Source: Paenibacillus radicis (ex Xue et al. 2023)
GTDB taxonomy: Bacteria; Bacillota; Bacilli; Paenibacillales; NBRC-103111
Assembly: GCF_024722015.1 (NCBI RefSeq)
Contig: NZ_JANQBD010000023.1
Span: 87,512-151,511, forward strand
DNA length: 64,000 nucleotides
Reading direction: 5' to 3'
The notes under the pieces were generated by a model, which did no database searches, was not told the origin of the DNA, and saw only the letters and a list, made by a program, of their open reading frames with translations. This document shows positions 43,361-51,770 of this stretch, in pieces. The translations under genes were made by a program, and so were the position numbers. The number at the start of each line of letters is the position of its first letter. The first letter of the stretch is position 1.

Positions 43361-44008
43361 TTAATCTATTCTTTCTAAGTTGCCATTCGCATCCATTTTA
43401 AATCTCGGCTTGTTTTCATCCTCTTCCTCAACGAGAAAAGCAAGCTTACGAGCTCGATCCATAATTTGAATAAGCGCTTTATAATCATCATTAACAACAC
43501 GATAATCTGTTTCCACTTCATTGACCTGCTTGTTTAAAACATCATTTTCGCCTCGCAGGCGGTCTAGCTCCTCTTGCTTTTCATTTAATTCCTTCTCCAA
43601 GTGACGGACATGGCGGGACATCTCGTGATAGTTGCCTTTCCATTGACGAAGAAAACGAATGACAGCATCGATGGAGATAGACTCCTCAGAGAACGAATCA
43701 TTCAACTTGCTAGTCTCCACACTCTCAAGCACCGAGACGTTACCCGATACGGCTGCAAATGCGGAATGCTTTTTTTGTTGATTCCGTTTCTGACGCTGTG
43801 CCTTAGCAATTTGAATCGCAGTGTCATATTTTTTACGCACAAAGCTATTCCATCGAAACCCGCAAGCAGCTGCAGTTCTACCTATTTTTTCGCCTACCTC
43901 TTCAAAAGCAGATAATTGTGTACTGCCTTCACGAATATGCCGTAGGGTCACCTCCGCTAAAATTAAATCGTCCTCATCGCTCCAAGCATCTTGTCTTATG
44001 GCTGTCAT
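43361..44008 (-). CDS. rsfA: RsfA family sporulation transcription factor
   Basis: RsfA is a prespore regulator that tunes sigma-F/sigma-G genes in B. subtilis. The 215-residue protein starts with a Myb/SANT-like DNA-binding domain (AWSDEDDLILAEVTLRHIREG, then IGRTAAACGFRWNSFVRKKY, residues 8-60). A variable linker is followed by a long coiled coil (about residues 125-190, HLEKELNEKQEELDRLRGEN). AGGAGG lies 11 nt before the ATG. It is a single-gene unit, divergent from the DUF2626 gene; paralogues of this family are common, so rsfA itself is one possibility. Confidence 0.85.
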   Translation of the reverse strand: MTAIRQDAWSDEDDLILAEVTLRHIREGSTQLSAFEEVGEKIGRTAAACGFRWNSFVRKKYDTAIQIAKAQRQKRNQQKKHSAFAAVSGNVSVLESVETSKLNDSFSEESISIDAVIRFLRQWKGNYHEMSRHVRHLEKELNEKQEELDRLRGENDVLNKQVNEVETDYRVVNDDYKALIQIMDRARKLAFLVEEEDENKPRFKMDANGNLERID

Positions 44009-44291
44009 ACAATAGCAGTCCTCCTAACCCCTGGGTAATCAGTTGTCCTCATCCATTCATCTATCGAAAGTAAGGCATGGAATGTTGCGTTACTTAATCA
44101 TTATGCCCATAGTAGAGTTCATAGAATCGTTTTCTACTATTTTGTATTGCCATTTTTCAATTGACTCATACATGCTTTATTAGACAATAGGGCAACCTAC
44201 AAAAGAAAGCGTTGAAGGTTAATTTTATTAGTTTGTAATAAGACATTTGAAAACAGTCGCAAAATGTATGAATTTCGTCACGGATTTGACA

Positions 44292-44320
44292 TTTACAGTG
44301 CATGTTGCAACAGGTATAAT
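44292..44320 (+). promoter_or_regulatory. Sigma-A promoter of the DUF2626 gene
   Basis: TTTACA (44292-44297) and a perfect TATAAT (44315-44320) are 17 nt apart, 41 bp before the start codon. The rest of the 353-bp rsfA-DUF2626 gap holds a weak TAGTAGA/TCTACTA hairpin near 44112-44142 and nothing else I can support. Confidence 0.82.
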
Positions 44321-44361
44321 GGTCAATAGTAAAGTAGTGCAGGCAGAGAGGGGGTTCGGAA

Positions 44362-44592
44362 ATGGATCGCATGTTTCGCGTTCTTGGCTTTTGGACGCTA
44401 GTTATAGGGTTAATGGCATTGGCCGGTGAAATGATACCGATGGCTATGCTCTTTTTTGCCCAAACAGCTATCTTCGTACTATTAGGATATTTGAAATTAA
44501 CCGAGCGTACCTACATATTGCTTTTTTGGGGGTACATGTTTCTCTCGTTCACCGGTTTTACATACTGGTCTTTCTTCAAAATGTCCGTATAA
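44362..44592 (+). CDS. DUF2626 family small membrane protein
   Basis: A 76-residue protein with three hydrophobic helices: MDRMFRVLGFWTLVIGLM, MAMLFFAQTAIFVLLGYLKL and YILLFWGYMFLSFTGFTYW. It matches the DUF2626 family (B. subtilis YqgY-like), whose function is unknown. GAGAGGGGG lies 8 nt before the ATG; a promoter and a terminator frame it as a single-gene transcript. Confidence 0.88.
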   Translation: MDRMFRVLGFWTLVIGLMALAGEMIPMAMLFFAQTAIFVLLGYLKLTERTYILLFWGYMFLSFTGFTYWSFFKMSV

Positions 44593-44615
44593 TATTCAAA
44601 ATGGTTTGCAAAAAA

Positions 44616-44648
44616 GGTGAGCTGCCTAGGGCAGCTCACCTTTTTTTT
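44616..44648. terminator. Bidirectional terminator between convergent genes
   Basis: GGTGAGCTGCC and GGCAGCTCACC form a perfect 11-bp stem with a 3-nt loop, with an A-run before and eight T residues after it. It serves the DUF2626 gene (plus) and the MidA-like gene (minus), whose stop codon lies in the stem-loop. Confidence 0.93.
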
Positions 44649-45744
44649 GTATCAACACCTTAAACAGCTCGCTCATCTGATCACTCAGCAGCAGCTGCCT
44701 AACCGCTCGATTCCGTCTAGCTTCCGGACTGAAAGGATCAGGCGACGCGGTGTCCTGAAGCTTTTGCAGCAATCCGTTTTCTACCAGAAACTGCTTTTGT
44801 GTTATAAACTGCACTTGCTTCAGCCCTGCTGCAGTTCCTGCATTAATTAAGCTGCTGAAATTAACATGTGACGTAATATCTTGTTCCCCTGGATACATAT
44901 AAGGATTATCCTGAGCCATATGCTTGCGATAAGATATCAATGTTCCATTCATTCGATGTGCAGCATAGATTTCATCTGAGCGGTCCCCATAATCTATTGT
45001 CACCAACTGCCCTTGTCTAATCGAATGACCGATCCGATGAATCCAAGCAATGGCCTCCAAATTTACTTCAAGCTGCTGCCCTTCCTGCAGCTCTACTCCC
45101 TGATTACTTATATAATCCAACACTGGCCCTTCTGACAGCGGCAGAAGTTTATCACGGAAGCAGCCCTTTTCCTCATCCCACTCAACGTATAGTTCATAGG
45201 GCTTTCCTTGCAAAACCCGCACCCTGTGTACCGGGAATGCATCCAAAAGTTCATTGGAGAATACAATAACATGGTCCCATGGACCCAATCCCAACCATTC
45301 CTGCTCTGTCATCCATTGAACCTTTTCCGTATGTTCAGCAAGCCTATCCTCCTGTATTGCACGATGATGAGGGCTTGCTTCCACGGAAATGTAAGTCAAT
45401 CGCTTGTAGAGCGTCTCAGCACTTGCCTTTAGCTCGTCAAGCAGCTGTCTGGCCAGCTGACCGGTGCCGCCCCCATATTCCACTACTATTAGCGGTTGTT
45501 CTGGGGGCGATTGCCCTGCCTGACTAGCCATATAGTTTGCCAGCACTTCTCCAAACAAGCCCCCGATAGCTGCGCTGGTGTAAAAATCGCCGTTACGGCC
45601 TATCTTATCTTTATTATTCATATAATAGCCGTTCTCAGAATGATACAAGCAGAGCTCCATGTAATCCCGAAATGGAATGGCAAGCCCGGAGCTATTTTCA
45701 ATATTACGACGTATTATTCCGACTAAAGTTGTATCCTCCTGCAC
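44626..45744 (-). CDS. MidA/NDUFAF7-like SAM-dependent methyltransferase
   Basis: A 372-residue class I methyltransferase of the DUF185/MidA family. In mitochondria the homologue NDUFAF7 methylates an arginine of complex I; bacterial substrates are unknown. Motifs: IPFRDYMELCLYHSENGYY, GDFYTSAAIGGLFGEVLA, the SAM loop IVVEYGGGTGQLARQLL near residue 87, VIVFSNELLDAFPVHRV near 160, and LVTIDYGDRSDEIY near 248. The start is GTG at 45744, with a weak AGGCGGG site; a perfect AGGAGGAT lies 3 codons inside the frame but no start codon follows it at a suitable distance. Confidence 0.9.
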   Translation of the reverse strand: MQEDTTLVGIIRRNIENSSGLAIPFRDYMELCLYHSENGYYMNNKDKIGRNGDFYTSAAIGGLFGEVLANYMASQAGQSPPEQPLIVVEYGGGTGQLARQLLDELKASAETLYKRLTYISVEASPHHRAIQEDRLAEHTEKVQWMTEQEWLGLGPWDHVIVFSNELLDAFPVHRVRVLQGKPYELYVEWDEEKGCFRDKLLPLSEGPVLDYISNQGVELQEGQQLEVNLEAIAWIHRIGHSIRQGQLVTIDYGDRSDEIYAAHRMNGTLISYRKHMAQDNPYMYPGEQDITSHVNFSSLINAGTAAGLKQVQFITQKQFLVENGLLQKLQDTASPDPFSPEARRNRAVRQLLLSDQMSELFKVLIQKKGELP

Positions 45745-45822
45745 TCTGTCTACCCGCCTTCCTTATATATGCGTATTGATAGTTTAATCACCGTATGTGT
45801 TTAAGATGCTTCCTTTTCACTA

Positions 45823-45851
45823 AAGACAAAGCCGTATGTTCTCGTTATAAT
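45823..45851 (+). promoter_or_regulatory. Candidate promoter of the lipoprotein gene
   Basis: TATAAT at 45846-45851 is perfect; the -35 AAGACA at 45823-45828 is partial, with 17-nt spacing. It lies 73 bp before the start. Confidence 0.55.
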
Positions 45852-45923
45852 AGATGGAGTGTTGGAACGACCAACTCAGTAAACATACGTATACTGTAAA
45901 TTTGGAAGGAGCCGAACAAAGCT

Positions 45924-46904
45924 GTGGCAGTAAGCAAATGGAAATTTACCGCACGAGCATCACTATTATCCGCTGCCTTGGTATTGTTTGTAACAGGCTG
46001 TACCGATTATAAGCAAATCAAAGCGGACCTACTTCAAGCTGTCAACAAGCAAGAGGAAATCAAAAACTATCGTTTCACCGGATCAATTGAGCTGAAAGCA
46101 GACGCAGCATTGCTTGGACAAGCCAATCCCTTTGCCGCCGCTCTATTCGCTATACTAAAGGACAGTAAAATCGAATATACAGGTATAAGCGCTCTTGAAC
46201 CGACCTCCCAGTTGGAAACCAATCTTAAAGTGACACCTGCCGGGGGAAGCGTCATTGACATTCCTGTCCTCATTAAAGATAGCAAATTGTTTTTCCATAT
46301 GCCAGCTTTAAATAAAGATGACGAATATATGATGCTGCCCATCCAGGCGAAGCAGAACCCAGCTTCATCTTCCAGTAATCCGGAGCCTTTAAAAAACACA
46401 GGACATTTGTCCGCCGCTCTTAATCAACAGCTATTAAATGGTGTTGATGCAAATTGGCTGCAGTCTACCAAGGAACCCGTCACATTATCCGATGGTACAG
46501 CCGCCAAACGTATTACGCTTGATATCAACTCCAAGAATGAAAAAGCGTTTGCTGATTATTGGGATCAATCACTCCCAGGACTGTTAGAGCTGTTGAAGAC
46601 TAATGGCTTGGCTTCCGGCGCCTCGCTGGATTCATGGCAATCCGCATTGAAGCAAATGAAATTTAAAGCACCTACAACCATAGACATGCTAATTGATAAT
46701 GACGGGTATATTCATGAGCAGAAATGGAGCTTAAGTTTCACAGCTAACGGAAGCACCAACGATAATCGTATCATCTGGACCCAATCCCTAACCGAGATTA
46801 ATAAAAATCCGGCATTCACAAAAGACATCCCCGCTAAGCAGAAATCACTCGATGAGCTGCTGAAGCTTACCAAGCAGGCACCTGCTGTGAAGAAAGCCAA
46901 CTAA
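45924..46904 (+). CDS. Putative lipoprotein of unknown function
   Basis: A 326-residue protein with a lipoprotein signal: basic start, helix LLSAALVLFVTG and lipobox cysteine in VTGCTDYK (about residue 26). The mature part has alternating charged and hydrophobic stretches such as YRFTGSIELKADAALL and PTTIDMLIDNDGYIHEQKWSLSF, resembling LolA/LppX-like lipoproteins of Gram-positive bacteria. That resemblance is only by pattern and no family is claimed. The start is GTG, 12 nt after AAGGAG. It is a single-gene unit with its own promoter and terminator. Confidence 0.8.
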   Translation: MAVSKWKFTARASLLSAALVLFVTGCTDYKQIKADLLQAVNKQEEIKNYRFTGSIELKADAALLGQANPFAAALFAILKDSKIEYTGISALEPTSQLETNLKVTPAGGSVIDIPVLIKDSKLFFHMPALNKDDEYMMLPIQAKQNPASSSSNPEPLKNTGHLSAALNQQLLNGVDANWLQSTKEPVTLSDGTAAKRITLDINSKNEKAFADYWDQSLPGLLELLKTNGLASGASLDSWQSALKQMKFKAPTTIDMLIDNDGYIHEQKWSLSFTANGSTNDNRIIWTQSLTEINKNPAFTKDIPAKQKSLDELLKLTKQAPAVKKAN

Positions 46905-46941
46905 ACCTCGGGCCGTAAGAGACTCTGTTCTTGAATTTTAA

Positions 46942-46974
46942 AAATACTTCTTCTTGCGAAGAAGTATTTTTTTT
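46942..46974 (+). terminator. Intrinsic terminator after the lipoprotein gene
   Basis: AAATACTTCTTC and GAAGAAGTATTT form a perfect 12-bp stem with a TTGC loop, followed by a T-run. Confidence 0.92.
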
Positions 46975-47048
46975 CATTATTATCATAAAATTGTGATAAT
47001 GTTATCTTATATCTGTTATAGCCGTTCACTTAGGAGGAACCTATTCTG

Positions 47049-48146
47049 ATGAGACCTTTTCAACAAGCCATTTGTCTCATCCTTTGTCTTGCCATTGGAC
47101 TATACCACTACCAGCCTGCTTTCGCTGCCAGTACGGAAGAAACTAAGCTGCTGCTGCAAAAGAGTCTTACTGTATTCGAAGTGGATCAAGAGCTGGCTCG
47201 AATTGAGAAGCAGGAGAAAAGCCTTATTCTTCAGCTTGCTTCTGCCGAGCAGGAGCTCAAAGCTCAACAAGCCCTCTCAGTAGATACTAAGCGCCATGCA
47301 GCAAAGGTGCTGAGGGCTTACTATATGGGAGATCGAGATTCACTCTGGATGCTCTTGTTTTCTATTTCCTCCTTCAAGGACGCTCTTACAACTTTTGATT
47401 ATTTACAGATGATCGTCCGTAATGATCGTGAATCGTTGAAGCGGTATACGGATAATCAAAAGCAGCTTCAGGAGCTTTCTAAATCGCTCACCACTTCCAA
47501 GACTGCCCTGCTTCAAACAAAAGATCGTTATATAGCCCAGCGAGAGAAATTAATTCTTCTTCAGAAGCAGCTTGATGAAGATGTGGCCAAACATTCCGAG
47601 GCAGCCGAAATATTGCAGCAGATGACGAATCTGACCGTTCAATGGCAAAATAAAGGCATACCGCTTTTTAAAATGTACTTTCAAGCATTGGCGCAAGCTA
47701 TGAAGCAGCTTCCCGAAATTATTTCCGATTCTAAAGACGGTAAGAACAACCATTTAATTGTTAATGGATTTCAATATACATTTCAAATTACCGATCAAGA
47801 ACTAAACAGCTTCTTACGAAGCAAAAATGAGCTGTTTCGAAATATGACCTTTCGATTCACTGACTCTCAAGTCATAACAACGGGTACACAGGACGGGATG
47901 GAGGTCCTCATTAAAGGTAAGTATGAATTAGCCGTAAAAGACGAACCTAAGGGAAAAACCTTCGTGCGTTTTCGTATCGAACAGCTTCAATTCAATGGCT
48001 TTGATCTACCGGCAACTACTATAGATGCTATGGAAAAGGAAATCGATTTGGGGATTTATCCGCAATCGATAGCTTCTTTTTTACTCGTAACTGGCGTTAA
48101 GCTCGAAGAAGGCAAGCTCAGCTTAATGCTGAAGCTGGCTTTATAA
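47049..48146 (+). CDS. Secreted coiled-coil protein of unknown function
   Basis: A 365-residue protein with a signal peptide (hydrophobic AICLILCLAIGLYHY, likely cut after QPAFAA). The first half is coiled coil (about residues 30-190, VDQELARIEKQEKSLILQLA, LQKQLDEDVAKHSEAAEILQ) with the segment KVLRAYYMGDRDSLWMLLFS, reminiscent of the PcsB/CwlO N-terminal region of wall hydrolases and their regulators. The C-terminal half (about 210-365) is globular with no catalytic motif I recognise. It could be a regulator of wall hydrolysis, but that is inference. AGGAGG precedes the ATG. Confidence 0.82.
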   Translation: MRPFQQAICLILCLAIGLYHYQPAFAASTEETKLLLQKSLTVFEVDQELARIEKQEKSLILQLASAEQELKAQQALSVDTKRHAAKVLRAYYMGDRDSLWMLLFSISSFKDALTTFDYLQMIVRNDRESLKRYTDNQKQLQELSKSLTTSKTALLQTKDRYIAQREKLILLQKQLDEDVAKHSEAAEILQQMTNLTVQWQNKGIPLFKMYFQALAQAMKQLPEIISDSKDGKNNHLIVNGFQYTFQITDQELNSFLRSKNELFRNMTFRFTDSQVITTGTQDGMEVLIKGKYELAVKDEPKGKTFVRFRIEQLQFNGFDLPATTIDAMEKEIDLGIYPQSIASFLLVTGVKLEEGKLSLMLKLAL

Positions 48147-48198
48147 TATTCGCAGTATCCATTCTAGTAAAAAATATCAGACAATGGAGAATTGAAAA

Positions 48199-48699
48199 AT
48201 GACTATTGCTCTTAAACCAGCTCTGTTAATGGACATGCCGGATGGCAAGCTGCCCGGCTTTTATGCTCAAATTGTAAAGGCATTAGCAGCAAAAGCCCCC
48301 TTATTCGATCGCGACAAAGAATTGCTTATTTTCGATTCCCTTGGTGAGCGAGAAATGGCTTACCCTATTATGCAACAATATAAAATCCCTTATGAAAACA
48401 TGGATTTACTGCTCCTTCCGGCAACAGTATCTGCGCGGCCTGATTTCACAGATTACGGTTTCGTCAGCCGTTCCGGACTCAGCTATGTTTACGCCGAGTC
48501 GGTCTACTTATTTACTCTTCATCATGTAGAGCCGGCAGCAGAGCCAATTCAAGCGCTTCAGCAATTCGAGGAGCATTTACTTGCTTCCATTCCGCAAGAA
48601 GAAGTCATTTATATTGTCGACCTGCAATTTGAAGAACTAATGAAACGCATTGCTCAAGCTTATAATTGTGAGCTTCGCCCCTTTCCTAAGCCCCTGTAA
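48199..48699 (+). CDS. Conserved-looking cytoplasmic protein of unknown function
   Basis: I do not recognise this 166-residue protein. It has no signal peptide or membrane helix, is acidic, and is rich in Pro, Leu and Tyr, for example MDMPDGKLPGFYAQIVKALA, MDLLLLPATVSARPDF and VIYIVDLQFEELMKRIAQAY. TGGAG lies upstream of the ATG, codon use is like its neighbours, and it follows the coiled-coil gene by 52 bp in the same direction and ends before a terminator, so the two may form an operon. Confidence 0.72.
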   Translation: MTIALKPALLMDMPDGKLPGFYAQIVKALAAKAPLFDRDKELLIFDSLGEREMAYPIMQQYKIPYENMDLLLLPATVSARPDFTDYGFVSRSGLSYVYAESVYLFTLHHVEPAAEPIQALQQFEEHLLASIPQEEVIYIVDLQFEELMKRIAQAYNCELRPFPKPL

Positions 48700-48772
48700 G
48701 CCTTTCTAAGCCCCTATGTATCATCCGACAAGTCCTTTTATGTAATAACCACGTTAGGCAATCAGCATGGTC

Positions 48773-48820
48773 AAAAAAAGCGCAGCAGAAAGGGTTCATC
48801 CCCTTACTGCTGCGCTTTTT
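48773..48820. terminator. Bidirectional terminator between convergent genes
   Basis: AGCGCAGCAG and CTGCTGCGCT form a perfect 10-bp stem with an inner AAGGGG/CCCCTT pairing. An A-run lies to the left and TTTTT to the right. It can stop both the 166-residue gene (plus) and phoH (minus). Confidence 0.9.
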
Positions 48821-48827
48821 ATAAAAG

Positions 48828-50159
48828 CTACAACAAATCTGCCGCGAGCTGTGCCAGATGTGAACGTTCACCACGCTCCAACGTAATGTGCCCACTGATG
48901 TTTTGAGCCTTGAATCGCTCTACAACATAGGTCAAACCATTGCTGGAAGCATCCAGATAAGGGTGATCAATTTGTTCCGGATCGCCCAGCAGCACAATTT
49001 TACTTCCCTCGCCAACCCTTGATACGATCGTTTTAACTTCATGCTTCGATAAGTTTTGAGCCTCGTCAATAATGATAAATTGCCCCGGTATGGAGCGACC
49101 TCTTATATAGGTGAGAGCCTCAACCTGAATACTGCCTAGACCTGCCAATATTTTTTCAATATCTCCGGCCTTCTTTGTATCAAATAAATATTCAAGATTA
49201 TCATAGATTGGCTGCATCCAAGGACGCAGCTTCTCTTCTTTTTCCCCCGGCAAGTAGCCAATATCTTTCCCCATTGGTACAACAGGCCGGGCAATCAACA
49301 GCTTTTTATATTTCCGCTCGTCTTCCACCTTCAATAAACCGGCTGCCAAGGTTAGCAGAGTTTTCCCTGTACCTGCTTTCCCTGTCAAAGTCACGATGGG
49401 AATTTCATCATTGAGCAGCAGCTCTAGCGCCATACGCTGTTGTGCATTCCGGGCCCCGATTCCCCATATAGGATCATTGCTAAGGAATAAAGGCTCAAGC
49501 TTCTTGCCATCCGCATTTACCTTAAGCAAGGCCGATTTGGACGTCCCCATCTCATCCTTGAGAATAACAAACTCATGAGGATTTAGCGGGTAAGCCAGAT
49601 GAAGCGAGTTAACGTTTAAATACCGGTAAGTGTAAAATTCGTCAATTACGGAAGGATGGGCGTGAATGGTTAAATAACCCATATACATATCCGGCATATT
49701 GACAATCCGGTCGGTTAAATAATCCTGAGCTGTCAAACCAAGCACATCCGCCTTGATTCTGACAAGCGTATCTTTACTTACCATCACAACAGGTCTTGGA
49801 TTCGGATTTTCCTGTTCTTCCATATGATAATTAAGTGCTACCGCCAAAATACGGTTATCATTAGTTCCCTCAGCAAACGTTTCTTGAAGCTTCGCAAAGC
49901 TTCGGTGATTCAATTCAACCTTGAGCCTGCCGCCATTCGGCAGATCAATTCCCTCAAACAATCTGCCTTGGTTTCGCAAACCATCCATCATCCGTGAGAT
50001 TTGTCTGGCGTTGCGACCGAGTTCATCCGCATTGCGCTTTTTATTGTCAATTTCCTCCAGCACAATAGCAGGTATGACCACCTCATTATCCTCAAAAGCG
50101 TAAATCGCATTCGGGTCCTGTAAGAGCACGTTAGTATCCAGTACAAAGATTTTTTTCAT
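48828..50159 (-). CDS. PIN-PhoH ATPase (YlaK-like)
   Basis: A fusion of an N-terminal PIN ribonuclease-like domain with a PhoH ATPase, 443 residues, thought to act in RNA metabolism. The PIN acidic residues appear in FVLDTNVLLQDP, IVLEEIDNKK, NDNRILAVAL and VSKDTLVRIKAD (residues 4-150). The PhoH part has Walker A LTGKAGTGKTLLTLAAG near residue 264 and Walker B GQFIIIDEAQNLS near 363. The ATG at 50159 follows GGGAGGGAC. It heads the yla-like gene neighbourhood (ylaJ, ylaL, ylaH, typA), as in B. subtilis ylaK. Confidence 0.94.
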   Translation of the reverse strand: MKKIFVLDTNVLLQDPNAIYAFEDNEVVIPAIVLEEIDNKKRNADELGRNARQISRMMDGLRNQGRLFEGIDLPNGGRLKVELNHRSFAKLQETFAEGTNDNRILAVALNYHMEEQENPNPRPVVMVSKDTLVRIKADVLGLTAQDYLTDRIVNMPDMYMGYLTIHAHPSVIDEFYTYRYLNVNSLHLAYPLNPHEFVILKDEMGTSKSALLKVNADGKKLEPLFLSNDPIWGIGARNAQQRMALELLLNDEIPIVTLTGKAGTGKTLLTLAAGLLKVEDERKYKKLLIARPVVPMGKDIGYLPGEKEEKLRPWMQPIYDNLEYLFDTKKAGDIEKILAGLGSIQVEALTYIRGRSIPGQFIIIDEAQNLSKHEVKTIVSRVGEGSKIVLLGDPEQIDHPYLDASSNGLTYVVERFKAQNISGHITLERGERSHLAQLAADLL

Positions 50160-50264
50160 ATGAGTCCCTCCCAGGTTTGGTGTTTGGCTGTCGCTATACA
50201 TAGGAATACACAGTCAAGGACAAACTAACCAAAGCAATTAAGGGATAGAAAGGAACGATCAATT

Positions 50265-50804
50265 ATGAGAATATTTGTCTACTGTTTCCTGCTGTTGTTC
50301 GTCTTGGTAGGTTGTACCCAATCACCAAAGAATGGAGCTTCCCCCTCTCCGACAAATGATGCAAATCGACAAATTAAGGTCCAACAAACGGCACCTCAGA
50401 AAAAAGAAATTATCGATTCTCGGGCCGTCTCTGAACGTTTGGAGCAAATAGCCACCAGCATACCACAGGTAGAAAGCGCCAAATGCGTCGTTTTCGGTAA
50501 CACAGCGGTAGTTGGGATCAATTTGCCTCCAGAAATGGACCGTGCCAAAGTAGGGACTATTAAGCTCTCAGTAGCAGAAGCGTTGAAGAAAGATCCTTAC
50601 GGCGTTGACGCTATTGTGACGGCGGATATTGATCTTGCAGCAAGAATTGGTAAAGTAAGAGATAATATACGTAATGGCAGACCGTTTAGAGGTTTTGCAG
50701 AGGAAATGTCGGAAATTATAGGACGAATCATTCCTCAAATGCCGCGAGATGTTGAACCAGCCCCCTCCGCTAAAGAGCCACAAATGCCTAATGCTAACCT
50801 ATAA
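50265..50804 (+). CDS. YhcN/YlaJ family sporulation lipoprotein
   Basis: A 179-residue lipoprotein precursor: short basic start, helix VYCFLLLFVLVG and lipobox LVGC (Cys about residue 17). After a Ser/Pro/Asn linker comes the YhcN/YlaJ domain with ERLEQIATSIPQVESAKCVV, NTAVVGINLPPE and DPYGVDAIVTADIDLAARIG. Family members are spore-associated lipoproteins affecting germination. It is transcribed divergently from phoH, 105 bp away, which matches the ylaJ-ylaK neighbourhood of B. subtilis. Confidence 0.9.
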   Translation: MRIFVYCFLLLFVLVGCTQSPKNGASPSPTNDANRQIKVQQTAPQKKEIIDSRAVSERLEQIATSIPQVESAKCVVFGNTAVVGINLPPEMDRAKVGTIKLSVAEALKKDPYGVDAIVTADIDLAARIGKVRDNIRNGRPFRGFAEEMSEIIGRIIPQMPRDVEPAPSAKEPQMPNANL

Positions 50805-50826
50805 CGATTGACAATTTTCGATATGG

Positions 50827-50865
50827 AGAAAAAGCCTAGAATCCAAAAACATTCTAGGCTTTCTT
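50827..50865. terminator. Bidirectional terminator between ylaJ-like and ylaL-like genes
   Basis: AGCCTAGAAT and ATTCTAGGCT form a perfect 10-bp stem with an 8-nt loop; A- and T-rich flanks lie on both sides. The stop codon of the minus-strand gene is inside one arm. Confidence 0.85.
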
Positions 50866-51306
50866 CATGGCTTCAAAAACTTGCGTATCCAGCTTTTCAG
50901 CTGCACGCTTGTCATAAGTTTTCTCATATTCTGGGGCAGAGGAAATACGCGCTCCATAGAACATCGCATCTCTCACTACTGAGATATCAATATCAAAGCA
51001 AGCCAGTTTAAACGGCACGCCTTCAAGCGCATCCGTAACTAGTCGACCATTGCCATAAATGGCATGAACCGACCCTGCTCCAACAAAGGTAAGATTCAAT
51101 TGCGGGTTTTGTTTAATATTGCTCACAATGCGTGAACGCTGGTCCACAGCAAAGCGAATGGTGCCCGATTCCTTGGCGTAGAGCCAGGAGATGGCATTCA
51201 TGCTTGGTGCCCCGGATTCGAAATCAATTGTGCTTAAAAGCGCAAATGAATCCTTTTGCAATGCTGCAAATAATGGCTCCGGCAGTAGTGTGATCGTTTC
51301 TGCCAT
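50854..51306 (-). CDS. Pyridoxamine 5'-phosphate oxidase family protein (YlaL-like)
   Basis: A 150-residue flavin-binding split-barrel protein. The pattern FALLSTIDFESGAPSMNAISWLY, FAVDQRSRIVSNIKQNPQLNLTF and HAIYGNGRLVTD is that of small PNPOx-like proteins that bind FMN, F420 or heme; substrate unknown. The ATG at 51306 follows AGGAGGGG, and the longer open frame covers the promoter. It lies opposite the ylaJ-like gene and shares its terminator. Confidence 0.88.
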   Translation of the reverse strand: MAETITLLPEPLFAALQKDSFALLSTIDFESGAPSMNAISWLYAKESGTIRFAVDQRSRIVSNIKQNPQLNLTFVGAGSVHAIYGNGRLVTDALEGVPFKLACFDIDISVVRDAMFYGARISSAPEYEKTYDKRAAEKLDTQVFEAMKKA

Positions 51307-51357
51307 GGCTACCCCTCCTGCGTTATTTTCTTTGAATAGTACTGTGTCGATGACTAT

Positions 51358-51366
51358 ATTATAACA
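51358..51366 (-). promoter_or_regulatory. Extended -10 promoter of the YlaL-like gene
   Basis: TGTTATAAT (51366-51358) is a perfect TGnTATAAT extended -10 element, 51 bp before the ATG; the -35 region is weak. Confidence 0.6.
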
Positions 51367-51492
51367 CAGGTATGTTTCTGCAACCACAGACAGTTGTGGA
51401 TGTCCATCCTATAGACATATGTATGACTTAAGCCACTCCCTTCCATTGCTGATACTATATTTTATTGATTATTCAGCTAGTTATGTCAATTG

Positions 51493-51768
51493 TCATTGAT
51501 TGTTATACTTTGGATTGGAATTAATATCATGAAGCAGCTGCTCTACAGATTCTTTATCAAACATAAGCCTTTTTCGCTTGCCCTCAACTTCATAATGAAT
51601 ATGAACCATGGTCTCATCCTCGGTTGTTTCAAAACTTGTCACCGCATGATCATCACGTATAATCTCTTCAAAAAAAAGTCTGGTTTCTTCTGCGGCATGA
51701 TCATCTTGTCTAGCCTCAGCTACTATCTTGATTTGCAACCAGTTAAAAAGGGCATCCTCAAGCCTCAC
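51493..51768 (-). CDS. Small acidic protein of unknown function
   Basis: I do not recognise this 91-residue acidic, soluble protein (MRLEDALFNWLQIKIVAEAR, EETRLFFEEIIRDD, KRKRLMFDKESVEQLLHDIN). The GTG start at 51768 has GGAGGAGA 8 nt upstream and lies 2 bp after the preceding gene, so translation is probably coupled. Its size and place between the 150-residue gene and the YlaL-like gene suggest a member of the same operon. Confidence 0.75.
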   Translation of the reverse strand: MRLEDALFNWLQIKIVAEARQDDHAAEETRLFFEEIIRDDHAVTSFETTEDETMVHIHYEVEGKRKRLMFDKESVEQLLHDINSNPKYNNQ

Positions 51769-51770
51769 TA

